From an uncultured Candidatus Saccharibacteria bacterium (lineage in GTDB: Bacteria; Patescibacteriota; Saccharimonadia; Saccharimonadales; Saccharimonadaceae): 64,000 nucleotides of DNA. Every line of letters starts with the position of its first letter. Positions within the stretch are counted from its first letter, which is position 1. The position numbers and the translations under genes are program-made. Under the pieces are notes generated by a model. That model was not told the DNA's origin. It saw only the letters and a list, made by a program, of their open reading frames with translations, and searched no databases. Of the stretch, positions 43,663 through 54,202 are shown piece after piece. The stretch covers positions 62,001 to 126,000 of the forward strand of contig CALJPD010000012.1 of NCBI GenBank assembly GCA_937981355.1. Reading direction: 5' to 3'.

Positions 43663-44013
43663 TCAATGTCGCGTACTCATCACCTTGATAATGCTATCGA
43701 TAAAGTCCGCCAGGCTCGGCACTAAGAGGCCGATGGCATTGAGCAACCAGACAAACAGCGCTACAAGAATCGTTCCGCCAAGCACACTCCCTAGGCCAAA
43801 AAATATCCCGCGGATGAAGTTCATTTTGTAGACTTCTGCGCGGCTACGATGAAAATCGTAAAATAAATCCTCGAGGATAGCCTTGCGTGCATCGGTCTCG
43901 TTGGCTTGCTTAACCTGCCGTGCAAGCTCGGCAACTAGCCCAGGGTGGTCATGTTGCTCACGAGTCACCGACTCATCTGATGAGCGCTGCGGTGGGGATG
44001 ATTGCTTTGTCAT
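43663..44013 (-). CDS. DUF5665-like membrane protein
   Basis: A 116-residue protein with a polar N-terminus, an amphipathic helix and a C-terminal membrane region (FIRGIFFGLGSVLGGTILVALFVWLL, about 65-90). The motif RGIFFGLGSVLGGTILVA resembles the DUF5665 family of small membrane proteins. Function unknown. It is the first of three adjacent small membrane-associated genes on this strand. A hairpin lies between it and the YtxH-like gene. Confidence 0.6.
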   Translation of the reverse strand: MTKQSSPPQRSSDESVTREQHDHPGLVAELARQVKQANETDARKAILEDLFYDFHRSRAEVYKMNFIRGIFFGLGSVLGGTILVALFVWLLNAIGLLVPSLADFIDSIIKVMSTRH

Positions 44014-44034
44014 AATAATTATAATTGCGAAGAT

Positions 44035-44072
44035 GCGGTGAGCATTCTGCCCATAAGGAGAATACTCACCGC
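44035..44072. terminator. Hairpin between small membrane-protein genes
   Basis: GCGGTGAG-C-ATTCT pairs with AGAAT-A-CTCACCGC across a 10-base loop. The stem is strong but no T-run follows on either strand, so terminator function is uncertain. Confidence 0.45.
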
Positions 44073-44091
44073 ACCCTTTGTCGCCTACTGG

Positions 44092-44370
44092 CTACTTCTT
44101 GTCCTTTGCAAACTCATCGCGAGCACTGCGCAGAGCGCGGCCACTGCGGTCGTGCAGGTCACGAGCGGCATCACGCGCATCATAGTATGCCTTCTCACCC
44201 TTGGCACGCAATTCGTCGCCCTTTGTGGTAGCGTCTTGCTTGAGCTCACGTGCCTTCTTCTTGAGGTCGGCTCGCGTCTCTTTGCCCGACTTTGGCGCCG
44301 TCAAGAGCCCAGCCACCACACCAGCGGCAGCACCGATTGCTGCACCAAGCACAAATTTACCTTTCGACAT
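44092..44370 (-). CDS. YtxH-like membrane-anchored protein
   Basis: The 92-residue protein starts with a glycine/alanine-rich membrane helix (FVLGAAIGAAAGVVAGLLTAPKSGKETR), the hallmark of the YtxH/gas-vesicle-protein-like family, followed by a charged helix with LEA-like repeats. Relatives are often stress-induced; the biochemical role is unknown. It has the strong Shine-Dalgarno AAGGAGG. It lies 11 bases after the next gene on the same strand. Confidence 0.75.
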   Translation of the reverse strand: MSKGKFVLGAAIGAAAGVVAGLLTAPKSGKETRADLKKKARELKQDATTKGDELRAKGEKAYYDARDAARDLHDRSGRALRSARDEFAKDKK

Positions 44371-44381
44371 ATATCCCTCCT

Positions 44382-44636
44382 TTATCGATTATGTTTGGTG
44401 GTAAACAATTTCTTGATCGAAGACACAGCGGTCTTGGCTAGCCAAAACGGCGAGGTAGCCCGGGCGATATTATCAGTCGTTGCCTCGAGGTTTGCTGCTA
44501 CGCGTTCAGCCGACTCGACCACAGCACTAATCCGCTGCGTGATGCGAATCAATATGATCGTCAAGACGATCGCAAGCACCAGCAGCAGCGCTAGCAATAC
44601 CGATAACATGATAACTAATATCTGGGCCCACTCCAT
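44382..44636 (-). CDS. Small single-pass membrane protein (DUF948-like)
   Basis: An 84-residue protein with a long membrane helix (6-32) followed by an amphipathic helix (ITQRISAVVESAERVAANLEATTDNIARAT) resembling DUF948-type proteins, which often sit beside YtxH genes as here. The Shine-Dalgarno AAAGGAG precedes the ATG. It is followed directly by the YtxH-like gene, probably in one operon. Function unknown. Confidence 0.65.
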   Translation of the reverse strand: MEWAQILVIMLSVLLALLLVLAIVLTIILIRITQRISAVVESAERVAANLEATTDNIARATSPFWLAKTAVSSIKKLFTTKHNR

Positions 44637-44668
44637 GCGGTATCTCCTTTATGTTAGTAGCATACGAT

Positions 44669-45574
44669 CTATGCCTGGGTATCAGTATAGTGAGTCCGCA
44701 GGTATTTTGCAAACTCTGGGCCAAGCACTGGGTCTTTGAGGCCAAAATCTACGACGGTCTTGAGATACTCTAGCTTATCGCCAGTGTCATAATATGTACC
44801 GTTGGTAATCTCCACACCAAAGAACGCATGGTCGTCATCAATCATCCGCTGCATAATAGGCTGGACGGTAAACTCGCCATGCCCATCAAAATGCTCCTTC
44901 GCATGCTCAAGATAGCTAAAGAATTCACCAGGCAAAATATAGCTACTGACACTAGCGAGGTCAGATGGCGCATTAGCCTTACCTGGCTTTTCAACGATGT
45001 TGCTCATCTTAATAACACTGTCCGATAGCTGCTGGCCAGCCACAACGCCGTAGCGATCAAACTCAGCATCATCGACGATCTTTTTGCATGATAGTACCGC
45101 ACCATCGAGCTCTTGCGACGCAGCGATCATCTGCTGGAAGCGGCTTGGGCTGGCAGCAATGAAGTCATCGGCAAAGGTATAGATGACGGGCTCGTCGCGG
45201 TTGATGAGATGCGCTGCGCAAGCCAGCGGCGTCGCGTTGCCGTATGGACCCTTTTGGCGGATGTAGATAAAGTTTGCCATCTCCGAGAGCTGCTTGACAG
45301 TATCGATCAATGGCTGCTTCTTTGGCCCACCAGCCCGAAGGTTAGCTAGTAGATCCTCATTTGGCACATCAAAGTGGTCTTCGATCGCACGCTTATTGGC
45401 ACTCCCTACAATGATGATATCGCGAATCCCCGCCTGGACGAGCTCCTCCACCACATACTGAATGATCGGCTTATCGATCAGTGGCATCATCTCCTTAGGC
45501 ATTGCCTTCGTCTGCGGTAAGAACCGCGTACCAAAACCCGCGGCGGCGATGATTGCTTTTGTTGGTCGTTTCAT
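44669..45574 (-). CDS. galU: UTP-glucose-1-phosphate uridylyltransferase
   Basis: The 301-residue nucleotidyltransferase makes UDP-glucose from UTP and glucose-1-phosphate. It has the N-terminal signature AAGFGTRFLPQTKAMPKEMMPL (11-32, shown by its key G-x-G-x-R and PKxMxPL elements), VVEELVQAGI and the ADDF segment. UDP-glucose feeds cell-surface polysaccharide synthesis. Its start follows AGGAGG and the stop of the NUDIX gene overlaps it (TAATG), making it the last gene of the gat-nudix string. Confidence 0.93.
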   Translation of the reverse strand: MKRPTKAIIAAAGFGTRFLPQTKAMPKEMMPLIDKPIIQYVVEELVQAGIRDIIIVGSANKRAIEDHFDVPNEDLLANLRAGGPKKQPLIDTVKQLSEMANFIYIRQKGPYGNATPLACAAHLINRDEPVIYTFADDFIAASPSRFQQMIAASQELDGAVLSCKKIVDDAEFDRYGVVAGQQLSDSVIKMSNIVEKPGKANAPSDLASVSSYILPGEFFSYLEHAKEHFDGHGEFTVQPIMQRMIDDDHAFFGVEITNGTYYDTGDKLEYLKTVVDFGLKDPVLGPEFAKYLRTHYTDTQA

Positions 45575-46143
45575 TATGATTCCTCCTGTCGTCGGTTATT
45601 TAGATACTCAAATGCTAAGGCAAACGGCCCTGCAAGGCAAAGCTCGCCATTCTTAGCAATTGTAAACAATTCATCAATCGAGACGAGACGCGTCTGAGCT
45701 CCCTGGTCCCGTTCGGTCTGGTCGAGCTGCTTTACTTGTGGATCATACGTGCAATCAGTCGCAAGAAAGACTGGACTCTTGCCATTAATGTAACCATTCT
45801 CGTGGCAATCTCCCAAGTAGTGCATCACACCCGGAACGTACCCTGTCTCCTCTGCCAATTCACGTCGCGCTGCTGCTTCTGGGTCTTCGCCGGGCAAGGC
45901 AGCTCCGCTCGGAAAGTCATACAGCCACGCCTCAGGTCCTGCTCGAAACTGATATACCATTACTACCTTACCCTCTGATGTGAGAGCAATCACTGGCGCA
46001 GCACAACTATCCTCAGCAAAAAATGTTGTAAATTCATGCGTCAAGCCATCATCCGTCTGAAAATGCTTCACGACCACCGACTGCTTAAACCGCTCACCTA
46101 CTGGGGTCACTGTTGTTGGCTCACTGCGGGTAAATGTCTTCAT
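45574..46143 (-). CDS. NUDIX hydrolase (second of a tandem pair)
   Basis: A 189-residue NUDIX protein with a perfect Nudix box GX5EX7REUXEEXGU, running from Gly in GAALPGEDPE through RELAEETGY. The N-terminal beta strands and the layout resemble ADP-ribose pyrophosphatases. It would hydrolyse a nucleoside diphosphate linked to another moiety. It overlaps galU at its stop and starts at the stop of the sister NUDIX gene with GAGAGG upstream. The pair is clearly paralogous. Confidence 0.85.
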   Translation of the reverse strand: MKTFTRSEPTTVTPVGERFKQSVVVKHFQTDDGLTHEFTTFFAEDSCAAPVIALTSEGKVVMVYQFRAGPEAWLYDFPSGAALPGEDPEAAARRELAEETGYVPGVMHYLGDCHENGYINGKSPVFLATDCTYDPQVKQLDQTERDQGAQTRLVSIDELFTIAKNGELCLAGPFALAFEYLNNRRQEES

Positions 46144-46697
46144 TACTGCTCACCTCTCTGGATATCCTTTAGTTGCTCATATGCCAAGAATAGGCCTTCT
46201 GTATCTGTCATTTTGCCAGACTTGCTGTTCTTCAACAGTTGATCAATCGATATCGTACACACTTCAACAGCTTCATTATCGTCGAGTTGTTGGCCAGCTT
46301 CGCTTGGTGTGCAGTTTTTTGCCAAGAAGTAGTGTGACTTGGTATCCATCCAGGCGTGTTTGTACATTGTACCCAAAAACATCAGCTCCCCCGCGTTATA
46401 ACCAGTTTCTTCTCGCAATTCGCGACGCGCCGCCTCTTCTGGTGCTTCATTCGGGTCAACAGCACCACCTGGCAACTCATCAAAAATTTGCTCAGGACCA
46501 CAGCGAAATTGCCGTGCAATAATCGCCTGATGCCCTGGCGTCAAGGCAACAACCATAACCGACTCAAGGCAATGACTACTCGATATTTCAGCCTGCATTG
46601 TGTGCCCATTTGGCATGACAAATGTTTTTTGGAGCACTCTCCGCCAATTACCGTCATAGAGAACAGCCTGGTCACCAATGCGACGCCACGGATTCAT
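46143..46697 (-). CDS. NUDIX hydrolase (first of a tandem pair)
   Basis: A 184-residue NUDIX protein with the box GGAVDPNEAPEEAAR then RELREETGY, matching GX5EX7REUXEEXGU. Its overall layout matches the sister gene downstream, so they arose by tandem duplication. An ADP-ribose or sugar-nucleotide pyrophosphatase is likely. Its ATG overlaps the gatB stop (TAATG), giving coupling to the amidotransferase operon. Confidence 0.85.
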   Translation of the reverse strand: MNPWRRIGDQAVLYDGNWRRVLQKTFVMPNGHTMQAEISSSHCLESVMVVALTPGHQAIIARQFRCGPEQIFDELPGGAVDPNEAPEEAARRELREETGYNAGELMFLGTMYKHAWMDTKSHYFLAKNCTPSEAGQQLDDNEAVEVCTISIDQLLKNSKSGKMTDTEGLFLAYEQLKDIQRGEQ

Positions 46698-48208
46698 TAC
46701 TTCAGCCTCTCACGAATCAGTTTCTGCGCCAGAGCTGGGTTGGCTTTGCCGCGGGATCGCTTCATGACTTGCCCGACGAGGTAGCCAATTGCCTTATCCT
46801 TGCCGGCCTTGATATCCGCAATCGACGCTGCACTGGCTGGGTCATTCATCACCTCATCGACAATCGCGCCAATCGCCCCCTCGTCTGATACCTGGAGTAG
46901 GTTCTTCGCCTCAGCAATCGCCTCAGGCATCTTGCCAGTATATTGCTCGTCAAAGAGGTCGAGAAAGAGCTCCTTCGCACCAGTCGAGCTGACTTTGTTG
47001 TCCTCCACCAACTGTGAGAGCAGCAAGAGTCGCCGCGGCCCAACAAAACCCGATTCAACCTTACTCATATTCATCAACTCTTCTGGCGTGGAGGCAAACC
47101 AGTTAAAAATCCGCTTGACAAGCCGTCGATACACCGACTCATCGACGCCAAGCCATTGCAAAATCGACGGAGCATTATGCTCGAGCGGGTAGATATCACT
47201 GAGCAAAATAGCCAGTGGCTGATGACTGAGCACTGTATTAACCACCGAGCTATCCAGCGCAAGACTCTGCCACTGCGCACGGTACTCGCCCGGCATCGTC
47301 GGCACATCCTGCTGGACACGGGCAATCTCTTCGTCCGTCAAGACAATTGGTGGAATGTCTGGGTCGGGCATGTAGCGATAGTCCTGGGCATCTTCTTTGC
47401 TGCGCTGGCTCGTGGTGATGCCTTTATCGTCACTCCAGCCACGGGTCTCTTGCACGACACGCTCACCGCGCTCGAGCAAAGCTGCCTGACGCGCAAATTC
47501 ATACTCTACTGCCTTTTCTACACTGCGGAAGCTGTTAAGATTCTTCACTTCAGCACGTGTACCAAGCTGATCTGAACCCTTTGGCGCGATTGAGATATTG
47601 ACATCAAAGCGCATATTACCATGGTAAAGATCGCCGTGTGTGACGCCAGCATAGGTCATGAGCTTGTGAAGCTCTGCTGCGTAGGCACGGGCCTCGGTTG
47701 CTGAGTGAATATCAGGCTGTGAGACAATCTCGATCAGTGGTGTACCCGCTCGGTTGAGATCGACCAATGAGTAGCCATCGTGGTGTGTTAACTTGCCAGC
47801 ATCTTCCTCCATGTGGGCATGGTCGATTCGAACACGCGTGGTGCTACCATCATCAAGCGGCACATCGACATAGCCCGCTAGAATAATCGGCTGATACATC
47901 TGGCTCGTCTGGTAGCCTTTCGGCAGATCTGGATAGAAATAATGCTTACGATCGAAACGCGAAACACGAGCGATAGGCGCGTTGAGTGCCTTGCCAGCCC
48001 GAATCGCAAGATCAACCGCGTGGCGGTTCAGGACTGGTAGCATGCCAGGCAGACCGAAGTCGATCGGGTGGACTTTGCTATTAGGCTCGGCATCGCGGGC
48101 GTCATTGTCTGCTGGACTAAAGAGTTTCGTGTCTGTCGCCAGCTGTACGTGGCATTCGATACCAATCGTCACTTCATATTTTTGCAAAACATCGTGAGAA
48201 ACTGCCAT
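46697..48208 (-). CDS. gatB: Asp/Glu-tRNA amidotransferase subunit B
   Basis: The 503-residue GatB is the kinase/tRNA-binding subunit of GatCAB, which converts misacylated Glu-tRNA-Gln and Asp-tRNA-Asn to the amide forms. Landmarks are GIECHVQLATDTKLFS (16-31), HYFYPDLPKGYQTSQ, the metal/ATP region with RIDHAHMEEDAGKL and DLNRAGTPLIEIVS, a helical domain and the C-terminal YqeY-like tail (GKANPALAQKLIRERL). All are intact. Start behind GGGAGCG, two bases after the stop of the inserted small gene. Confidence 0.95.
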   Translation of the reverse strand: MAVSHDVLQKYEVTIGIECHVQLATDTKLFSPADNDARDAEPNSKVHPIDFGLPGMLPVLNRHAVDLAIRAGKALNAPIARVSRFDRKHYFYPDLPKGYQTSQMYQPIILAGYVDVPLDDGSTTRVRIDHAHMEEDAGKLTHHDGYSLVDLNRAGTPLIEIVSQPDIHSATEARAYAAELHKLMTYAGVTHGDLYHGNMRFDVNISIAPKGSDQLGTRAEVKNLNSFRSVEKAVEYEFARQAALLERGERVVQETRGWSDDKGITTSQRSKEDAQDYRYMPDPDIPPIVLTDEEIARVQQDVPTMPGEYRAQWQSLALDSSVVNTVLSHQPLAILLSDIYPLEHNAPSILQWLGVDESVYRRLVKRIFNWFASTPEELMNMSKVESGFVGPRRLLLLSQLVEDNKVSSTGAKELFLDLFDEQYTGKMPEAIAEAKNLLQVSDEGAIGAIVDEVMNDPASAASIADIKAGKDKAIGYLVGQVMKRSRGKANPALAQKLIRERLK

Positions 48209-48210
48209 AA

Positions 48211-48630
48211 TTATATCGCTCCCAAATCCTTTAACCCCTGTTTATACGCGGCTAATGCCCGCAAGGCAATCTCGCGCGAGAGCCGCACATTAGCCTCGTG
48301 AGCCAGCTTGTTGCGCACCTTGTGAGCACCCCATACGTGGTTGCTATTGCTCCATTGTTCGCGGGCCGACTTCATGCGCTCGCCCATCGTGTCGCCAGCA
48401 AAGCCACGTTCACGGAGAGCAAGATCGAGCAACTTATCTGCCTCGAAGATAGCTAGCTGATACGTGCCAATATTGGATTTATCGAGGCTATTCTCAATGG
48501 CAAGCCAGCGTGCTTGGTATTTCTCGACATTGAGCACCTTGCCACCCTGGCGCGTCAGGGCAACAACAACAACCAAGATCGCAGCAATGATAATAATACC
48601 CACCAAAAGGATCGTGACACTGCCAGACAT
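48211..48630 (-). CDS. Membrane-anchored protein with a HEPN-like RxxxxH motif, inside the gat operon
   Basis: The 139-residue protein has one N-terminal membrane helix (5-26) and a helical cytoplasmic part. RNKLAH at 106-111 fits the Rx4H motif of HEPN ribonuclease folds, and the following helices fit a small four-helix domain. The similarity is short and by eye. It lies between gatA and gatB with an ATG/TGA overlap at gatA, so it is translated with the amidotransferase. I know of no standard gat-operon gene of this kind. RNA binding or cleavage is possible but unproven. Confidence 0.65.
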   Translation of the reverse strand: MSGSVTILLVGIIIIAAILVVVVALTRQGGKVLNVEKYQARWLAIENSLDKSNIGTYQLAIFEADKLLDLALRERGFAGDTMGERMKSAREQWSNSNHVWGAHKVRNKLAHEANVRLSREIALRALAAYKQGLKDLGAI

Positions 48631-50039
48631 CAGGCGCTCCTTTCTGTAGCTGCTTGGGTTGCCACAGCAAGCAGCGTTGCATCACTCTGCATGGGGCCAA
48701 TCAGCTGCGCACCGATTGGCAAACCCGTCTGGCTCACTCCAGCCGGCACATTCAATGCAGGTAAGCCCGCCAGACTGGCTGGCACTGTCATGATATCCGC
48801 GAGATACATCTTAAGCGGGTCGTCGCTGTTTTCACCAAGACCAAAGGCAGGAGTTGGTGCTGTCGGCAAAAGAAGCATATCGTATTGCTCAAACAGGGCG
48901 TTAAATTCGTTGATGAGCAATGTCCGCGCTTTTTGTGCCTGGAGATAGTACGCATCGAAGTACCCACTACTGAGTACGTAGCTCCCAATCATAATGCGCC
49001 GTTTGTTCTCTGGCATAAAGCCTTCGTCGCGACTCCGACCATAAAGCTCGACCAGTGTCTTAACTCCCTCAGCGCGATGGCCATAGCGTACACCATCGTA
49101 GCGCGCCAAGTTGCTTGAGATCTCAGCCGGCACAACAATGTAGTAGATCGCAAGAGCGTGCTGGAGCATTGGCATACTCACTGTCTCAACAGTATGGCCA
49201 TGCGATCGCAGGATATCGGCATACTGGCTGACCGCCTGACACACTTCCGCATCAACACCATCACCCATTGCTTCGTTGATGATACCGATCTTCAAGCGTT
49301 GCGGCTTCTCTGTCGCAGGCGCGAAAAAGTCGGGCAGCGTCGTCATATCCTTCGGGTCTTGGCCAGCCATGACGTTCATCACCACAGCAATATCCTCAGC
49401 ACTGCGCGCAAAGCAGCCCATCGTATCAGTGCTCGAGGCCATTGCCACGACACCATAGCGGCTCGCTGTGCCATAAGTTGGCTTGATACCATACACACCA
49501 TTGAAACTGGCGGGTTGGCGAATCGAGCCTCCCGTATCTGTCCCGAGGGCAAATGGCACAATGTCGAGCGCCGTCACTACAGCTGAGCCGCCACTACTGC
49601 CACCAGCGACTTTCGTCTTGTCGACAGCGTTGTGCGTAGCACCAAAGTATGAGTTCTCTGTGCTCCCACCATGCGCAAAGGCATCGAGGTTACTCTTGCC
49701 AATGCAGATCGCCCCAGCTGCTTCAAGCTTATCTACCACTGTTGCCTGAAGAGGCGTATCAAAGTTCTCAAGCATCTTGCTGGCTGCCGTACTCGGTGCA
49801 CCATACGCAAGATAATTATCCTTAACGACGAACGGCACACCAGCCAGCACCCCAACGTCCTCGCCCCGAGCCAGCGCCTCATCAATTTCTTGTGCCCGCT
49901 GCAGTGCCCGCTCCTCTGTCAGACTCAGCAGGGCGTGGTATTCCTTAGCATCACGCGCCCGCTGTAAAGCCGCTTGTACCTGGGCAGTAGCTGATGTCTG
50001 GCCTTGTTTGATCTGAGCAACTCTCTCTGTAATATTCAT
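48630..50039 (-). CDS. gatA: Asp/Glu-tRNA amidotransferase subunit A
   Basis: The 469-residue amidase subunit of GatCAB releases ammonia from glutamine. The amidase-signature catalytic triad is complete: Lys73 in VVKDNYL, the cis-Ser in GGSSGGSA (146-153) and the nucleophile Ser172 in GTDTGGSIRQPA. Length is normal. It starts 1 base after the gatC stop and ends overlapping the inserted HEPN-like gene. Confidence 0.95.
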   Translation of the reverse strand: MNITERVAQIKQGQTSATAQVQAALQRARDAKEYHALLSLTEERALQRAQEIDEALARGEDVGVLAGVPFVVKDNYLAYGAPSTAASKMLENFDTPLQATVVDKLEAAGAICIGKSNLDAFAHGGSTENSYFGATHNAVDKTKVAGGSSGGSAVVTALDIVPFALGTDTGGSIRQPASFNGVYGIKPTYGTASRYGVVAMASSTDTMGCFARSAEDIAVVMNVMAGQDPKDMTTLPDFFAPATEKPQRLKIGIINEAMGDGVDAEVCQAVSQYADILRSHGHTVETVSMPMLQHALAIYYIVVPAEISSNLARYDGVRYGHRAEGVKTLVELYGRSRDEGFMPENKRRIMIGSYVLSSGYFDAYYLQAQKARTLLINEFNALFEQYDMLLLPTAPTPAFGLGENSDDPLKMYLADIMTVPASLAGLPALNVPAGVSQTGLPIGAQLIGPMQSDATLLAVATQAATERSA

Positions 50040-50040
50040 A

Positions 50041-50334
50041 TCACAACACCTTCGGTACTTTTACACACTTATCTGCCTGCTCAGCTGCTAGCCCCAATAG
50101 CTGCTCGCGCGATACGTCGCTTGCATCTATTGTGTCGGGCCGCCATACATTAGTCAGGCCAGTTACTTGGTAGGTTGGCTCGACACCAGTCGTGTCGAGG
50201 GTGGATAGCTGCTCAATGTAGTGCAGGATATCCTCGAGGTTTTGGCGCAGCGCGGCGACGTCGGCTGAATCACCAAGACTAATCGAACTTAATTGTGCAA
50301 GGTGCTGCACATCTTCAGTGGTAATATTACTCAT
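50041..50334 (-). CDS. gatC: Asp/Glu-tRNA amidotransferase subunit C
   Basis: The 97-residue GatC wraps between GatA and GatB and stabilises the complex. The typical sequence features are present: LAQLSSISLG near the N-terminus, ILHYIEQLSTLDTTGVEPTYQV and the basic ending VPKVL. I chose the ATG at 50334 because the family alignment begins at MSNITTEDV and TACAAT (extended TGG) lies 9 bases upstream; the longer frame to 50427 is not family-like. It is the first gene of the operon gatC-gatA-HEPN-like-gatB-nudix-nudix-galU. Confidence 0.92.
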   Translation of the reverse strand: MSNITTEDVQHLAQLSSISLGDSADVAALRQNLEDILHYIEQLSTLDTTGVEPTYQVTGLTNVWRPDTIDASDVSREQLLGLAAEQADKCVKVPKVL

Positions 50335-50343
50335 TATGGATAT

Positions 50344-50349
50344 ATTGTA
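50344..50349 (-). promoter_or_regulatory. Extended -10 box before gatC
   Basis: On the minus strand TGGTACAAT, hexamer 50344-50349, 9 bases before the ATG at 50334. This promoter probably drives the whole gat-nudix-galU string. Confidence 0.6.
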
Positions 50350-50435
50350 CCACATTTGGTGCGTGGAATCGCTATATATCAATGAATGAGATGCACCAGA
50401 AAAATGTAAGAGTAAGTGCAGAATCAATACCGATA

Positions 50436-51416
50436 CTAGACTACCTCTAATTTATCACCCTTAGCCCGATTGCAGCGCCAACAGAGTGCTCGCAAATTGT
50501 GCTCAGTCGTGATACCACCTTTCGACACTGGTACAATATGGTCAACTTCGAGCAAGAGGTGTTTCTCATCCCGGCGCGAGACATGGCACTTCTGGCATTC
50601 GTAGTTGTCTCTGCGCAAGATAAACCGCCTAAGCTTTGGTGTCATGAGCTGACGCTGAAACTGCGCAGATTTGCGATATGTTATCTGCTGGCTGAGATAT
50701 TCTGCCAATTTTTGGAGCTTTTTCTCTGTGAGTATGATATCAAATGAGTAGTTATTACGCTTGGCGGGTGAACTGTACTTAAATGAATATACGAGAAAAT
50801 AATTCTTTTCAAACTTAGGTAATGTATTCGACCCAAGCCGCTTCATCGTCATTTTCTTGAAAATATAGGCTCCAACGTACATTTTGGCATCAATGAAGTC
50901 CATAATTTCGTTGTATTCGCTCCGCAGTATTTCCTCGGTCTTTTTGATTGTGTCGTATTTCTGGAGGATTTGCTCAAGTATTTGCACTGTCTCTTCGTTT
51001 ATTGTGCGCTGCGCAAAAAAATATTTGACAATATAGCGGTATGGGTCAAGCTGCGCATTTTTATACACCGTAAGTGTGCTATTTTTCACATGCGCACGCG
51101 AAAGCCTCGACTGCTGCTGACGAATAAAGCGCTTTGTTTCGGGCAAAAAAGCATTGAAGTCGTCATATTCTTGTAGCTGCTTGGCAAGCCTCTGCTTGAC
51201 ACTTTGAAACTCTGCCGTTTTGTAATAACCACGCGTCCTCCAAAATACAATGCAATAACAAACGACAAAGAATATCACTGGCAGGCAGAGCAATACAACG
51301 TTGCAGATAGCAAGTCCAATAAGAATCGACCACTGGATAAACTTCGATCGACGATCAATCGTTGCCAAAAAATATATCACATGCTCTGGCAGGGTGTGAG
51401 TATCACGTATAGGCAT
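50436..51416 (-). CDS. Membrane-anchored HNH endonuclease-like protein
   Basis: The 326-residue protein has a membrane hairpin near the N-terminus (two hydrophobic segments within 26-59) and a long helical/coiled middle region rich in Lys, Gln and Tyr. At the C-terminus lies a complete HNH nuclease module with zinc-finger cysteines: Cys274-x2-Cys277, LLEVDHIVPVSKGG (Asp292, His293), HNLRALCWRCN (His306, Asn307, Cys312, Cys315). The nuclease domain would face the cytoplasm. The family is unknown to me; a membrane-tethered defence or DNA-uptake nuclease is possible. TATGAT lies 5 and TATAAT 10 bases before the ATG. Confidence 0.75.
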   Translation of the reverse strand: MPIRDTHTLPEHVIYFLATIDRRSKFIQWSILIGLAICNVVLLCLPVIFFVVCYCIVFWRTRGYYKTAEFQSVKQRLAKQLQEYDDFNAFLPETKRFIRQQQSRLSRAHVKNSTLTVYKNAQLDPYRYIVKYFFAQRTINEETVQILEQILQKYDTIKKTEEILRSEYNEIMDFIDAKMYVGAYIFKKMTMKRLGSNTLPKFEKNYFLVYSFKYSSPAKRNNYSFDIILTEKKLQKLAEYLSQQITYRKSAQFQRQLMTPKLRRFILRRDNYECQKCHVSRRDEKHLLLEVDHIVPVSKGGITTEHNLRALCWRCNRAKGDKLEVV

Positions 51417-51473
51417 ACTACATCATATTATACACTCTGTGCGCTTGCCGATCGTAGGTTTACTCAGCTACTG

Positions 51474-53447
<1,974 letters not shown>

Positions 53448-53474
53448 GCTCCTTAGTGTAGCATAGCGTGGGCC

Positions 53475-54119
53475 TTAAATCACACTCTGGCGATTCATCT
53501 CAGCCAGGAGTTTGTTGTACGTTGCTTGCGGGTCTTTGGCGTGGTTGATCGCCCCACCAACGCTAATCACGTCAGCACCACCCTGGGCAATATGGAAGAC
53601 ATTATCTACCGTCACGCCACCATCCCAGCCAATCTCGACCCGAGGGTGGATGGCTCGCACCAGCCGAATCTTCTCTATTTGCATCATCCGCGCCTTACCG
53701 CCAAACTCACCCAGCTTACCACTGACGATCGACACATAGTCAGCCGTCTCGATATACGACGCCACCGTCTCCGGCACCGTAGTACGCTGCAGGGCCACAC
53801 CAGCATGAATACCAGCTTGCTTGATCTGCTGCAAGACAGGAATTAAATCTTCTTTAACCTCGGCATGAAAGATAATGGTACTAGGCCGCAGCTTGATCAG
53901 TTTCTCAACGTACACGCTGGGGCGCGCCACCATAGCGTGGATGTCGACCGTCCACGACTGAGGCCACCACAGTTGGCCGATCCCTACCGTTTGACGGGGC
54001 GCAAATACGCCATCAGAAATATCAATATGAACCCGCTTGGCAAACGGCATAAAATGCTCTACCGCAGCCTTGTATTCATCAGTTTTTGTACTCAAAATAA
54101 TTGGTGCTATGACAGCCAT
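53475..54119 (-). CDS. rpe: Ribulose-phosphate 3-epimerase family protein
   Basis: A 214-residue TIM-barrel epimerase that interconverts ribulose-5-phosphate and xylulose-5-phosphate. HIDISDGVFA (His31, Asp33, Asp36) carries metal and catalytic residues, and EIGWDGGV supplies the second catalytic Asp, although the motif usually reads VDGG; the final phosphate-binding loop GGADVISVGGAI is present. TATAAT (54127-54132) lies 7 bases before the chosen ATG. No other pentose-phosphate gene is adjacent, so a related sugar phosphate is possible. Confidence 0.8.
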   Translation of the reverse strand: MAVIAPIILSTKTDEYKAAVEHFMPFAKRVHIDISDGVFAPRQTVGIGQLWWPQSWTVDIHAMVARPSVYVEKLIKLRPSTIIFHAEVKEDLIPVLQQIKQAGIHAGVALQRTTVPETVASYIETADYVSIVSGKLGEFGGKARMMQIEKIRLVRAIHPRVEIGWDGGVTVDNVFHIAQGGADVISVGGAINHAKDPQATYNKLLAEMNRQSVI

Positions 54120-54202
54120 GCAAGACATTATACGGCGTCTGACGTGTGTTGTAAAGACGGCGACGGCGTTCTTTCACGTTTGTGAGAGCTAAGGAGGGAG
54201 TG

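Noticed and set aside
44002..44739. 245-residue open frame on the plus strand
   Set aside because: It lies antisense to the YtxH-like, DUF948-like and galU genes, which have good Shine-Dalgarno sites and recognisable families; its protein has no family features.
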